From contig NZ_CP030287.1 in NCBI RefSeq assembly GCF_003287935.1, forward strand, positions 1,612,001 to 1,676,000: a DNA stretch of 64,000 nucleotides, given 5' to 3'. This document shows, one piece after another, positions 59,175 through 64,000 of the stretch. The notes under the pieces were generated by a model. It did no database searches. It saw only the letters and a list, made by a program, of their open reading frames with translations, and was not told where the DNA came from. How positions within the stretch are numbered: position 1 is the first letter of the stretch; every line of letters starts with the position of its first letter. This DNA is from Streptomyces sp. ICC1 (lineage in GTDB: Bacteria > Actinomycetota > Actinomycetes > Streptomycetales > Streptomycetaceae). Made by a program: the position numbers and the translations under genes.

Positions 59175-59645
59175 CTACCAGCGGTAGTGCGCGAAGGCCT
59201 TGTTGGACTCGGCCATCTTGTGCGTGTCCTCACGCTTCTTGACGGCCGCACCGAGGCCGTTCGAGGCGTCGAGGAGCTCGTTCATGAGGCGCTCGGTCAT
59301 GGTCTTCTCGCGACGGGCGCGGGAGTAGCCCACGATCCAGCGCAGCGAGAGGGTCGCCGCGCGACCGGGCTTGACCTCGATCGGCACCTGGTAGGTGGCG
59401 CCACCGACACGGCGGGACTTGACCTCGAGGGACGGCTTGACGTTCTCGAGCGCGCGCTTCAGCGTGATGACCGGGTCGTTGCCGGTCTTCTCGCGGAGGC
59501 CTTCCATGGCGCCGTAAACGATGCGCTCGGCGGTGGAGCGCTTGCCGTTCATGAGGATCTTGTTGATGAGCGACGTCACCAGAGGAGATGCATAGACCGG
59601 GTCGATGATGACCGGGCGCTTCGGGGCGGGGCCCTTACGAGGCAT
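59175..59645 (-). CDS. rpsG: 30S ribosomal protein S7 (uS7)
   Basis: 156 residues. [48 protein letters not shown] and [58 protein letters not shown]. Confidence 0.98.
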   Translation of the reverse strand: MPRKGPAPKRPVIIDPVYASPLVTSLINKILMNGKRSTAERIVYGAMEGLREKTGNDPVITLKRALENVKPSLEVKSRRVGGATYQVPIEVKPGRAATLSLRWIVGYSRARREKTMTERLMNELLDASNGLGAAVKKREDTHKMAESNKAFAHYRW

Positions 59646-59647
59646 TT

Positions 59648-60019
59648 CTACTTCTCCTTCTTGGCGCCGTAGCGGCTGCGGGCCTGCTTGCGGTTCTTGA
59701 CAGCCTGGGTGTCAAGCGCACCGCGGATGATCTTGTAACGAACACCCGGCAGGTCCTTCACACGGCCACCACGCACGAGCACGATCGAGTGCTCCTGCAG
59801 GTTGTGTCCCTCACCCGGAATGTAGGCCGTGACCTCGATGCCGGAGGTCAGACGCACACGCGCGACCTTACGGAGCGCCGAGTTCGGCTTCTTCGGGGTG
59901 GTCGTGAACACACGCGTGCAGACGCCGCGACGCTGGGGCGAAGCCTCAAGCGCGGGGGTCTTTGTCTTCTCGACCTTGTCCTGCCGGCCCTTACGGACCA
60001 GCTGCTGGATCGTAGGCAC
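59648..60019 (-). CDS. rpsL: 30S ribosomal protein S12 (uS12)
   Basis: 123 residues from GTG 60019, with GGAGAAGTA just upstream. [14 protein letters not shown] at the start and [62 protein letters not shown] in the core. Lys43 and Lys88, the classic streptomycin-resistance positions, are both wild-type Lys, so the host should be streptomycin sensitive at this target. Confidence 0.98.
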   Translation of the reverse strand: MPTIQQLVRKGRQDKVEKTKTPALEASPQRRGVCTRVFTTTPKKPNSALRKVARVRLTSGIEVTAYIPGEGHNLQEHSIVLVRGGRVKDLPGVRYKIIRGALDTQAVKNRKQARSRYGAKKEK

Positions 60020-60070
60020 TACTTCTCCGGTTTCTGTGTGCCGTGTAGTGAAGCTAACCTGGAACATTTA

Positions 60071-60095
60071 CCGACCCACGCGGTCGGGTGTGTCG
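60071..60095 (-). promoter_or_regulatory. Conserved leader hairpin, rpsL copy
   Basis: Matches 42098-42122 at 24 of 25 bases. Stem CCGACC/GGTCGG with GCGTG loop on the minus strand, 52 nt before the rpsL GTG, inside a predicted leader of about 185 nt. Confidence 0.65.
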
Positions 60096-60211
60096 GATCC
60101 GGCGGACTTCCACGCAAGCACGGAAACGCATGAATCGCGGTGGCTGATACGGCTCAAGTGCGGTTGATGGACACGCACAGGAGCCCAGGCACACCCCAGG
60201 CACAAGGTCTG

Positions 60212-60240
60212 AGCGTACCCACCGCATCCACTCCGGTCAA
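60212..60240 (-). promoter_or_regulatory. rpsL (str operon) promoter
   Basis: Minus strand TTGACC (60240-60235), 17-bp spacer, TACGCT (60217-60212). Strong consensus for the principal sigma factor, preceded by a T-rich GCTTTTGTTTT. Predicted start near 60205. Confidence 0.75.
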
Positions 60241-60245
60241 AACAA

Positions 60246-60309
60246 AAGCCCCCGCCGCAGGACGGCGAAGGACCCGCCGACCAGTCGCCACAAGGCTGAA
60301 GCGGGGGTG
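60246..60309 (-). terminator. Probable terminator upstream of the rpsL promoter
   Basis: CCCCCGC near 60248 can pair with GCGGGGG near 60301, with an inner small hairpin (GCCG-CAGGA-CGGC). On the minus strand it is followed directly by TTTTGTTTT. It would insulate rpsL from the XRE gene upstream. Confidence 0.5.
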
Positions 60310-60404
60310 TGGTCCCTCCGATGTGCGCACGTGGTGCGCGTGTGCTAAGTCCGGGCGGGGCGGGCGGGCGGCCGACACCGCCCGCTCCGCCCGGGCGGAG
60401 CGGA

Positions 60405-60866
60405 TCAGTCCCGCGCCCGGCGGCGGCCTTCCGTGGCGGCCGGCGCATCAGAAGACGCGTCGCCCCCGGCCCCGTCCGGCTCCAGGAACTGGCTGACGAC
60501 CTTGACGAAGACCTCGCGCCGGCCCTCGGGGACCCCGAGCCACCGGGCGAAGTCGTCGATGGTCGGCGGCTTGCCGCCCGGCGGCAGGTCCTGGGAGCCC
60601 AGCGGGAGCTCGTCGGGGCTGACCCGGCCGGACCGGATCAGCATGTCGCGCACGGAGACGCCCAGCAGCGGGGCGATCCGGCGCATCGTCTCCAGGTCGG
60701 GCATGCTCTGCCGCTGGAGCAGCCGGGTGACGGCGGCCCGGTGGACCCCCGCCTCGTCGGCGATCCTCGACTTGCCGCCGCCCCTGGGGTTGTCGATGTC
60801 GTAGCCGCGCTGCCGCATCAGTCCTTCGACCCAGGCCGCGAACGCGTCCAATTCGAGAGTGCTCAT
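60405..60866 (-). CDS. XRE-family helix-turn-helix regulator
   Basis: 153 residues. The HTH spans about residues 30-65: GGGKSRIADEAGVHRAAVTRLLQRQSMPDLETMRRIAPLLGVSVRDMLIRSG. The middle KPPTIDDFARWLGVPEGRREVFVKVVSQFL is a second helical segment, and the tail is acidic/Arg-rich. It is divergent from a whiB-like gene. Its own promoter has a perfect TATAAT, and dyads overlap both promoters, so it likely represses itself and whiB (inference). Confidence 0.85.
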   Translation of the reverse strand: MSTLELDAFAAWVEGLMRQRGYDIDNPRGGGKSRIADEAGVHRAAVTRLLQRQSMPDLETMRRIAPLLGVSVRDMLIRSGRVSPDELPLGSQDLPPGGKPPTIDDFARWLGVPEGRREVFVKVVSQFLEPDGAGGDASSDAPAATEGRRRARD

Positions 60867-60914
60867 GTGCCGCTCCTCAAGTCCGCAGTCCGCACCATGA
60901 GATCACAGCCTACC

Positions 60915-61004
60915 GTGCTTGCGCGCACAGAATTATACCCTTCACCAATTAGGCACACCTTAAGTAGAGGGATCTTGATTGCGTGCTCGCACGCAACGTG
61001 TAAC
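60915..61004. promoter_or_regulatory. Divergent promoters with palindromic operators (XRE / whiB-like)
   Basis: Toward whiB: TTGATT (60975-60980), 18-bp spacer, TGTAAC (60999-61004). The spacer is mostly a perfect 18-bp dyad, TTGCGTGC-TC-GCACGCAA (60979-60996). Toward XRE: minus-strand TATAAT (60937-60932), followed by a related dyad GTGC-TTGCGC-GCAC (60915-60928) at the predicted start site. Both dyads share TTGCGYGC and fit a common repressor. Confidence 0.7.
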
Positions 61005-61051
61005 AGTGGGCTGGCCGTGAGCCACGGCAGCCCCACCGTCGCGGAGTCGCC

Positions 61052-61330
61052 ATGCCCTTTGTTCCGTACTCAGCCCCGCCCGACACCGCCCCCTCGCCCT
61101 GGCAGGCCTCCGCCGCGTGCGCCGCCCTCCCCCCGGACGTCGTCTTCGCGCGGCGGGCCAAGGACGCGGCCCCCGCCCTGCGCGCCTGCGCCGCCTGCCC
61201 CGTCCGGCGCGAGTGCGAAGAGGCCGTCGCGCCGTCCGAGAGCTGGTTCGACGGAGTCTGCGCCGGACGCCTGTGGCGCAACGGCCGGCCCGCCGCCATC
61301 CCCTCTTCCCCCGGGAGCCTCCGTGCCTGA
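61052..61330 (+). CDS. WhiB-like (Wbl) iron-sulfur transcription factor
   Basis: 92 residues. Four cysteines in the Wbl arrangement: AACAALP, then RACAACPVRREC (C-X2-C-X5-C), which should hold a 4Fe-4S cluster. The usual G[VI]WGG turn is replaced by DGVCAGRLWR, adding a fifth Cys. The C-terminus is basic/proline-rich. Start ATG 61052 with GGAG. Which sigma region it contacts is unknown. Confidence 0.85.
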   Translation: MPFVPYSAPPDTAPSPWQASAACAALPPDVVFARRAKDAAPALRACAACPVRRECEEAVAPSESWFDGVCAGRLWRNGRPAAIPSSPGSLRA

Positions 61331-61480
61331 CCGCACCGCCGGCGACACCACCGGCCACAACGCCGGCCACAACTCCGGCGACACCGCACTCTGGATCGCC
61401 TCGCTGATCCGCCAGTTCCCCGAACTCTGCGAGGAGCTCGCACCCGGGCGCGCCGCCCCCTCCACGGCGGCCCGGAAGTG
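61323..61480 (+). pseudogene. Truncated ORF following the whiB-like gene
   Basis: GTG 61323 lies inside the last codons of the wbl gene (8-bp overlap). It reads VPDRTAGDTTGHNAGHNSGD, then TALWIASLIRQFPELCEELAPGR. That looks like the beginning of a small helical protein often found after wbl genes. After about 45 codons it runs into the antisense of an aroA remnant; the frame then stays open by chance into the AIM24 region. The exact breakpoint (about 61450-61480) is uncertain. Confidence 0.5.
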
Positions 61481-61650
61481 CCGCATAAGGGCCAGGGTCA
61501 TGTCCACGTACGGCCGGCGGACCAGGCGCGGTACGTCCACCGTGAGCGGCCCGGCCATCAGCGGGGCGGCCATCAGCAGACCGGAGAGGTACTGGCTGCT
61601 GAGCCCGGAGTCCAGCTCGATCCGGCCGCCGGCGAGCCCGTTCGAGATAT
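61455..61650 (-). pseudogene. aroA: Remnant of EPSP synthase (aroA), internal fragment
   Basis: On the minus strand, about 65 codons read HISNGLAGGRIELDSG, LSSQYLSGLLMAAPLMAGPL and RRPYVDMTLALMRHF. This is the middle of 3-phosphoshikimate 1-carboxyvinyltransferase (SSQ..[ST].LLM.AP and [KR]PY.D.TL.LM..F). No start or rest of the gene is near: on one side it meets a wbl-linked ORF, on the other the AIM24 linker. A dead fragment left by recombination or horizontal transfer. Confidence 0.7.
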
Positions 61651-61794
61651 GGAGGCCAGCAGCCGCAGCAGCCCGGGCCGTACGGGCAGCAGCCGCAGCC
61701 CTCGTACGGCCAGGTCCCCGGACAGGCTCCCGGCCAGTTCCCCGGCCAGCAGCCGCCCCCGTACGGCCAGCAGCCCCCCGGCTACGGCCAGCCC
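61603..61794 (+). other. Start-less open segment encoding a Gln/Pro/Gly/Tyr-rich linker
   Basis: In the reading frame of the first AIM24 gene, after a TGA at 61600-61602, 64 codons contain no ATG, GTG or TTG. From 61648 they encode YGGQQPQQPGPYGQQPQPSYG and more QQPPPYGQ repeats. Such linkers join AIM24 domains to an N-terminal domain in other proteins, so the N-terminal part was probably lost here. Confidence 0.6.
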
Positions 61795-62478
61795 ATGCAG
61801 GCGGCTCCCGCCGCCGGCGCCGGACTCGCCGCCGCCCTCCAGCCGTACAAGGAAGCCCCCACGGGCGCCCGCTGGACCCCGCAGAACCAGCAGCTCATGC
61901 GCGTCGACCTGTCGATGGGCGGTCAGGCCGTCCTCGCCCGGCAGGGCAGCATGGTCCTCTACCAGGGCAAGGTCGACTTCAGCTACAAGGGCGCGGGCTT
62001 CGCCGGCCGCATCGTCGGCAACGCCACCGGCCAGGAAATGCAGCTGATGCGCTGCACCGGCCGCGGCCAGGTCTTCCTCGCGGAGACCGGCGCCCACCTG
62101 CACGCCATCGAGCTCCAGGGCGACGGCATCTGCGTCTCCGCCGAGAGCGTCCTCGCCTTCGACGAGTCGCTCCAGCACGAGGTCCGCCGCATCGAGGGCC
62201 ACGGCATCCCCGGCGGCGCGCTGTTCACCATGCAGTTCCAGGGCACCGGCACGGTGATCGTCAAGACGCACGGCGTGCCCGTCGTCCTGCCCGTCACCCC
62301 GACCACCTTCGCCGACAGCAACGCCATCGTCGCGTGGTCCTCCGCCGCCCAGGTGATCATCTCCAGCCAGGTCCGGCTGCGCCGCAACGCCTACCCCGGC
62401 CACAGCGGGGAGACCGTGAACCTCCAGTTCCGCGGCGCTCCCGGCAACTTCATCGTCGTCCAGCCGTACGAGGTCTGA
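61795..62478 (+). CDS. AIM24-family protein, first of three (possibly N-terminally truncated)
   Basis: 227 residues from the first in-frame ATG. The AIM24 beta-barrel is seen in NQQLMRVDLSMGGQAVLARQGSMVLYQGKVDFSYKG, QLMRCTGRGQVFLAETGAHLHAIEL, ESVLAFDESLQHEVRRI and TTFADSNAIVAWSSAAQVIISSQ. No ribosome site precedes 61795, and the upstream frame encodes a linker without a start. The true gene may thus have been longer. Bacterial AIM24 function is unknown; the yeast homologue is mitochondrial. It lies 11 bp before the next AIM24 gene. Confidence 0.75.
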   Translation: MQAAPAAGAGLAAALQPYKEAPTGARWTPQNQQLMRVDLSMGGQAVLARQGSMVLYQGKVDFSYKGAGFAGRIVGNATGQEMQLMRCTGRGQVFLAETGAHLHAIELQGDGICVSAESVLAFDESLQHEVRRIEGHGIPGGALFTMQFQGTGTVIVKTHGVPVVLPVTPTTFADSNAIVAWSSAAQVIISSQVRLRRNAYPGHSGETVNLQFRGAPGNFIVVQPYEV

Positions 62479-62489
62479 GGGAGCCCCAC

Positions 62490-63188
62490 ATGAATGCCAT
62501 GAACGCAATGAACCAGCAGCTCGCGGGCTACGCCCCGACCCCCGTCACGGCCCGCATGGAGAACCACGGCCGGGCCATGCTCAAGGTCGCCATGCAGAGC
62601 GGCCAGGACCTCTTCGCGCGCACCGGATCGATGGTCGCCTACGAGGGCTTCGTGCAGTACGAGCCCAACCCGCCGGCCGTCCGCCAGATGGCCTCGCAGT
62701 GGCTCACCGGCGAGGGCGCCCCGCTGATGAAGTGCACGGGCGACGGCCTGCTCTACCTCGCCGACTACGGCGCGGACGTCGTCGTCATCAACCTCAACAA
62801 CGACTCGCTCTCGGTGAACGGCACCAGCCTCCTCGCCTTCGACGCCCACCTCCAGTGGGGCGTCGAGCGGGTCAAGGGCATGGCCAAGTTCGCCGGCCAG
62901 GGCCTGTTCAACGTCTCGGTCGCCGGCACCGGCTGGGTCGCCATCACCTCGCGCGGCACCCCGATCGTGGTCGACTGCGGCCGCGGCGAGGACGAGACCT
63001 ACGTCGACCCCGACGCGCTCGTCGCCTGGTCCCCGAACCTCAAGGTCAAGGGCAAGCGCAGCTTCAAGGCCTCGTCGATGATCGGCCGGGGCAGCGGGGA
63101 GGCCTACCAGATGGCCTTCTCAGGCCAGGGCATCGTCGTCGTACAGCCCAGCGAGGACAGCACCGACCGGCTCCGGGCCCGGGGCTGA
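62490..63188 (+). CDS. AIM24-family protein, second of three
   Basis: 232 residues starting MNAMNAMNQQLAGYAPTPVTARMENHGRAMLKVAMQSGQDLFARTGSMVAYEGFVQYEP. GGGAG-type GGGAG ribosome site about 7 nt before ATG 62490. Same fold motifs as its neighbours: PLMKCTGDGLLYLADYGADVVVINL, TSLLAFDAHLQWGVERVKGM, ALVAWSPNLKVKGKRS. No membrane segments or signal peptide. Confidence 0.86.
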   Translation: MNAMNAMNQQLAGYAPTPVTARMENHGRAMLKVAMQSGQDLFARTGSMVAYEGFVQYEPNPPAVRQMASQWLTGEGAPLMKCTGDGLLYLADYGADVVVINLNNDSLSVNGTSLLAFDAHLQWGVERVKGMAKFAGQGLFNVSVAGTGWVAITSRGTPIVVDCGRGEDETYVDPDALVAWSPNLKVKGKRSFKASSMIGRGSGEAYQMAFSGQGIVVVQPSEDSTDRLRARG

Positions 63189-63205
63189 GGGGGAGAAGAC
63201 ACATC

Positions 63206-63961
63206 ATGCAGAGCTCACTTTTCGCCCACTCCGAGGCACAGTCCCAGGAGCGGTACGCCGTCCAGAACCCGCAGCTGCTGCGGGTCTCGCTCAGCGGCTC
63301 CGACGACGTGCTCGCCCGCAAGGGCGCCATGGTCGCCTACCAGGGGATCATCGACTTCGACGGCGAGTACCAGAGCACCGGCCAGCGAAACGCCCGCAGC
63401 CGCACCGGCGAGGGCCTGGACCTCATGCGCTGCTCCGGGCAGGGCACGGTCTACCTGGCCAACCTGGCGCAGTACGTCCACGTCCTGGACGTGGACCAGG
63501 ACGGCCTCACCGTCGACAGCAGCTACGTGCTGGCCCTGGACTCCACCCTGCACACCGAGGTCATCGCGGTGGACAGCCAGTACGGGATCTCCGGCTCCGG
63601 CAAGTACCAGCTCAACATCACCGGCCGCGGCAAGGTCGCGCTGATGACCTCCGGGCAGCCGCTGATGATGCAGGTCACGCCCGACAAGTACGTCAACGCC
63701 GACGCGGACGCCATCGTCGCCTGGTCCACCTCGCTGCGCGTGCAGATGCAGGCCCAGACGCACTCCACCGGCGTGTGGCGGCGGCGCGGCAACACCGGCG
63801 AGGGCTGGGAGCTCAGCTTCCTCGGCACCGGCTTCGCGCTGGTCCAGCCCAGCGAGATGCTCCCGCCGCAGAACGCCCAGATCGGCCAGGGCGCGGCCGC
63901 GCAGTTCGGCATGGGCCAGCAGGGCGCCCACGCGCAGAACCAGAACAACGCCTGGAACTGA
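63206..63961 (+). CDS. AIM24-family protein, third of three
   Basis: 251 residues starting MQSSLFAHSEAQSQERYAVQNPQLLRVSLSGSDDVLARKGAMVAYQGIIDFDGEYQ. Shared core: DLMRCSGQGTVYLANLAQYVHVLDVDQDGLTVDSSYVLALD, and DAIVAWSTSLRVQMQAQ. The C-terminal tail is Gln/Asn/Gly-rich (QFGMGQQGAHAQNQNNAWN). ATG 63206 with GGGGGAGAAG upstream; 17 bp after the second gene. Confidence 0.86.
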   Translation: MQSSLFAHSEAQSQERYAVQNPQLLRVSLSGSDDVLARKGAMVAYQGIIDFDGEYQSTGQRNARSRTGEGLDLMRCSGQGTVYLANLAQYVHVLDVDQDGLTVDSSYVLALDSTLHTEVIAVDSQYGISGSGKYQLNITGRGKVALMTSGQPLMMQVTPDKYVNADADAIVAWSTSLRVQMQAQTHSTGVWRRRGNTGEGWELSFLGTGFALVQPSEMLPPQNAQIGQGAAAQFGMGQQGAHAQNQNNAWN

Positions 63962-64000
63962 TCCGCGGCAGGCTCGCGGACACGGAAGAGGGGCGGCCCC

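Noticed and set aside
60309..63188. A 959-codon frame that ends with the second AIM24 gene
   Set aside because: Only the last 232 codons are a real protein; the rest crosses the XRE gene antisense, the wbl gene, the aroA remnant and the first AIM24 gene out of frame.

Overview
The window is chromosomal DNA from a high-GC actinomycete, almost certainly a Streptomyces. Third-codon positions are nearly all G or C, GTG and TTG starts are common, and many genes overlap by 4 bp. It carries the actinobacterial ribosomal superoperon, a WhiB-like protein, an ECF41 sigma factor and multidomain secreted proteins typical of the genus.

Layout. (1) 1-16.7 kb is accessory. It has a branched-chain amino-acid-type ABC transporter operon (livF-G-H-M, minus strand) divergent from a PucR-type regulator; a small HTH regulator divergent from an alpha/beta hydrolase; a rifampicin monooxygenase (Rox-like) with a rifamycin-associated element (RAE) in front; a CXXCXGXG zinc protein; an erythromycin-esterase homologue divergent from a double-HTH MerR (TioE-type) regulator and a patatin-like lipase; a GNAT acetyltransferase; an aspartate/glutamate racemase; a HAD phosphatase; a FUSC-type membrane protein; and an ECF41 sigma factor. 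A perfect 129-bp piece of the sigma gene is repeated 581 bp away, inside a truncated lipoprotein gene. (2) 16.9-20.5 kb: coaA, a DUF389 membrane protein and glmM. (3) 20.6-42.4 kb, all minus strand, is the ribosomal superoperon. In transcription order it runs rpsJ-rplC-rplD-rplW-rplB-rpsS-rplV-rpsC-rplP-rpmC-rpsQ, rplN-rplX-rplE-rpsZ-rpsH-rplF-rplR-rpsE-rpmD-rplO, secY-adk-map, infA-rpmJ-rpsM-rpsK-rpoA-rplQ, truA, an ABC-F protein, a GT87-like mannosyltransferase, and rplM-rpsI. Intercistronic hairpins mark several operon boundaries. (4) 42.5-55.5 kb is a cell-surface glycan region: a secreted zinc amidase with three 125-residue C-terminal repeats, a large polytopic glycosyltransferase, two GT2 enzymes, a DUF2304 protein, a flippase, and the four dTDP-L-rhamnose genes (rfbD-rfbB on minus, rfbA-rfbC on plus). 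(5) 55.6-60.3 kb is the str operon rpsL-rpsG-fusA-tuf with a clear promoter. (6) 60.4-64 kb: an XRE regulator divergent from a whiB-like gene across palindromic operators, then a recombination scar with a remnant of aroA (EPSP synthase) and a truncated ORF, then three tandem AIM24-family genes.

How it fits together. Regions 3 and 5 supply translation and protein export, with coaA and glmM for CoA and cell-wall precursors. Region 4 probably makes and exports a rhamnose-containing surface polymer. Region 1 holds ligand-responsive modules, each pairing a regulator with a divergent or adjacent enzyme and visible operators. The most unusual signals are the regulatory palindromes in region 1, the 129-bp duplication, the aroA/AIM24 mosaic, and a leader hairpin shared by the rpsJ and rpsL transcripts.
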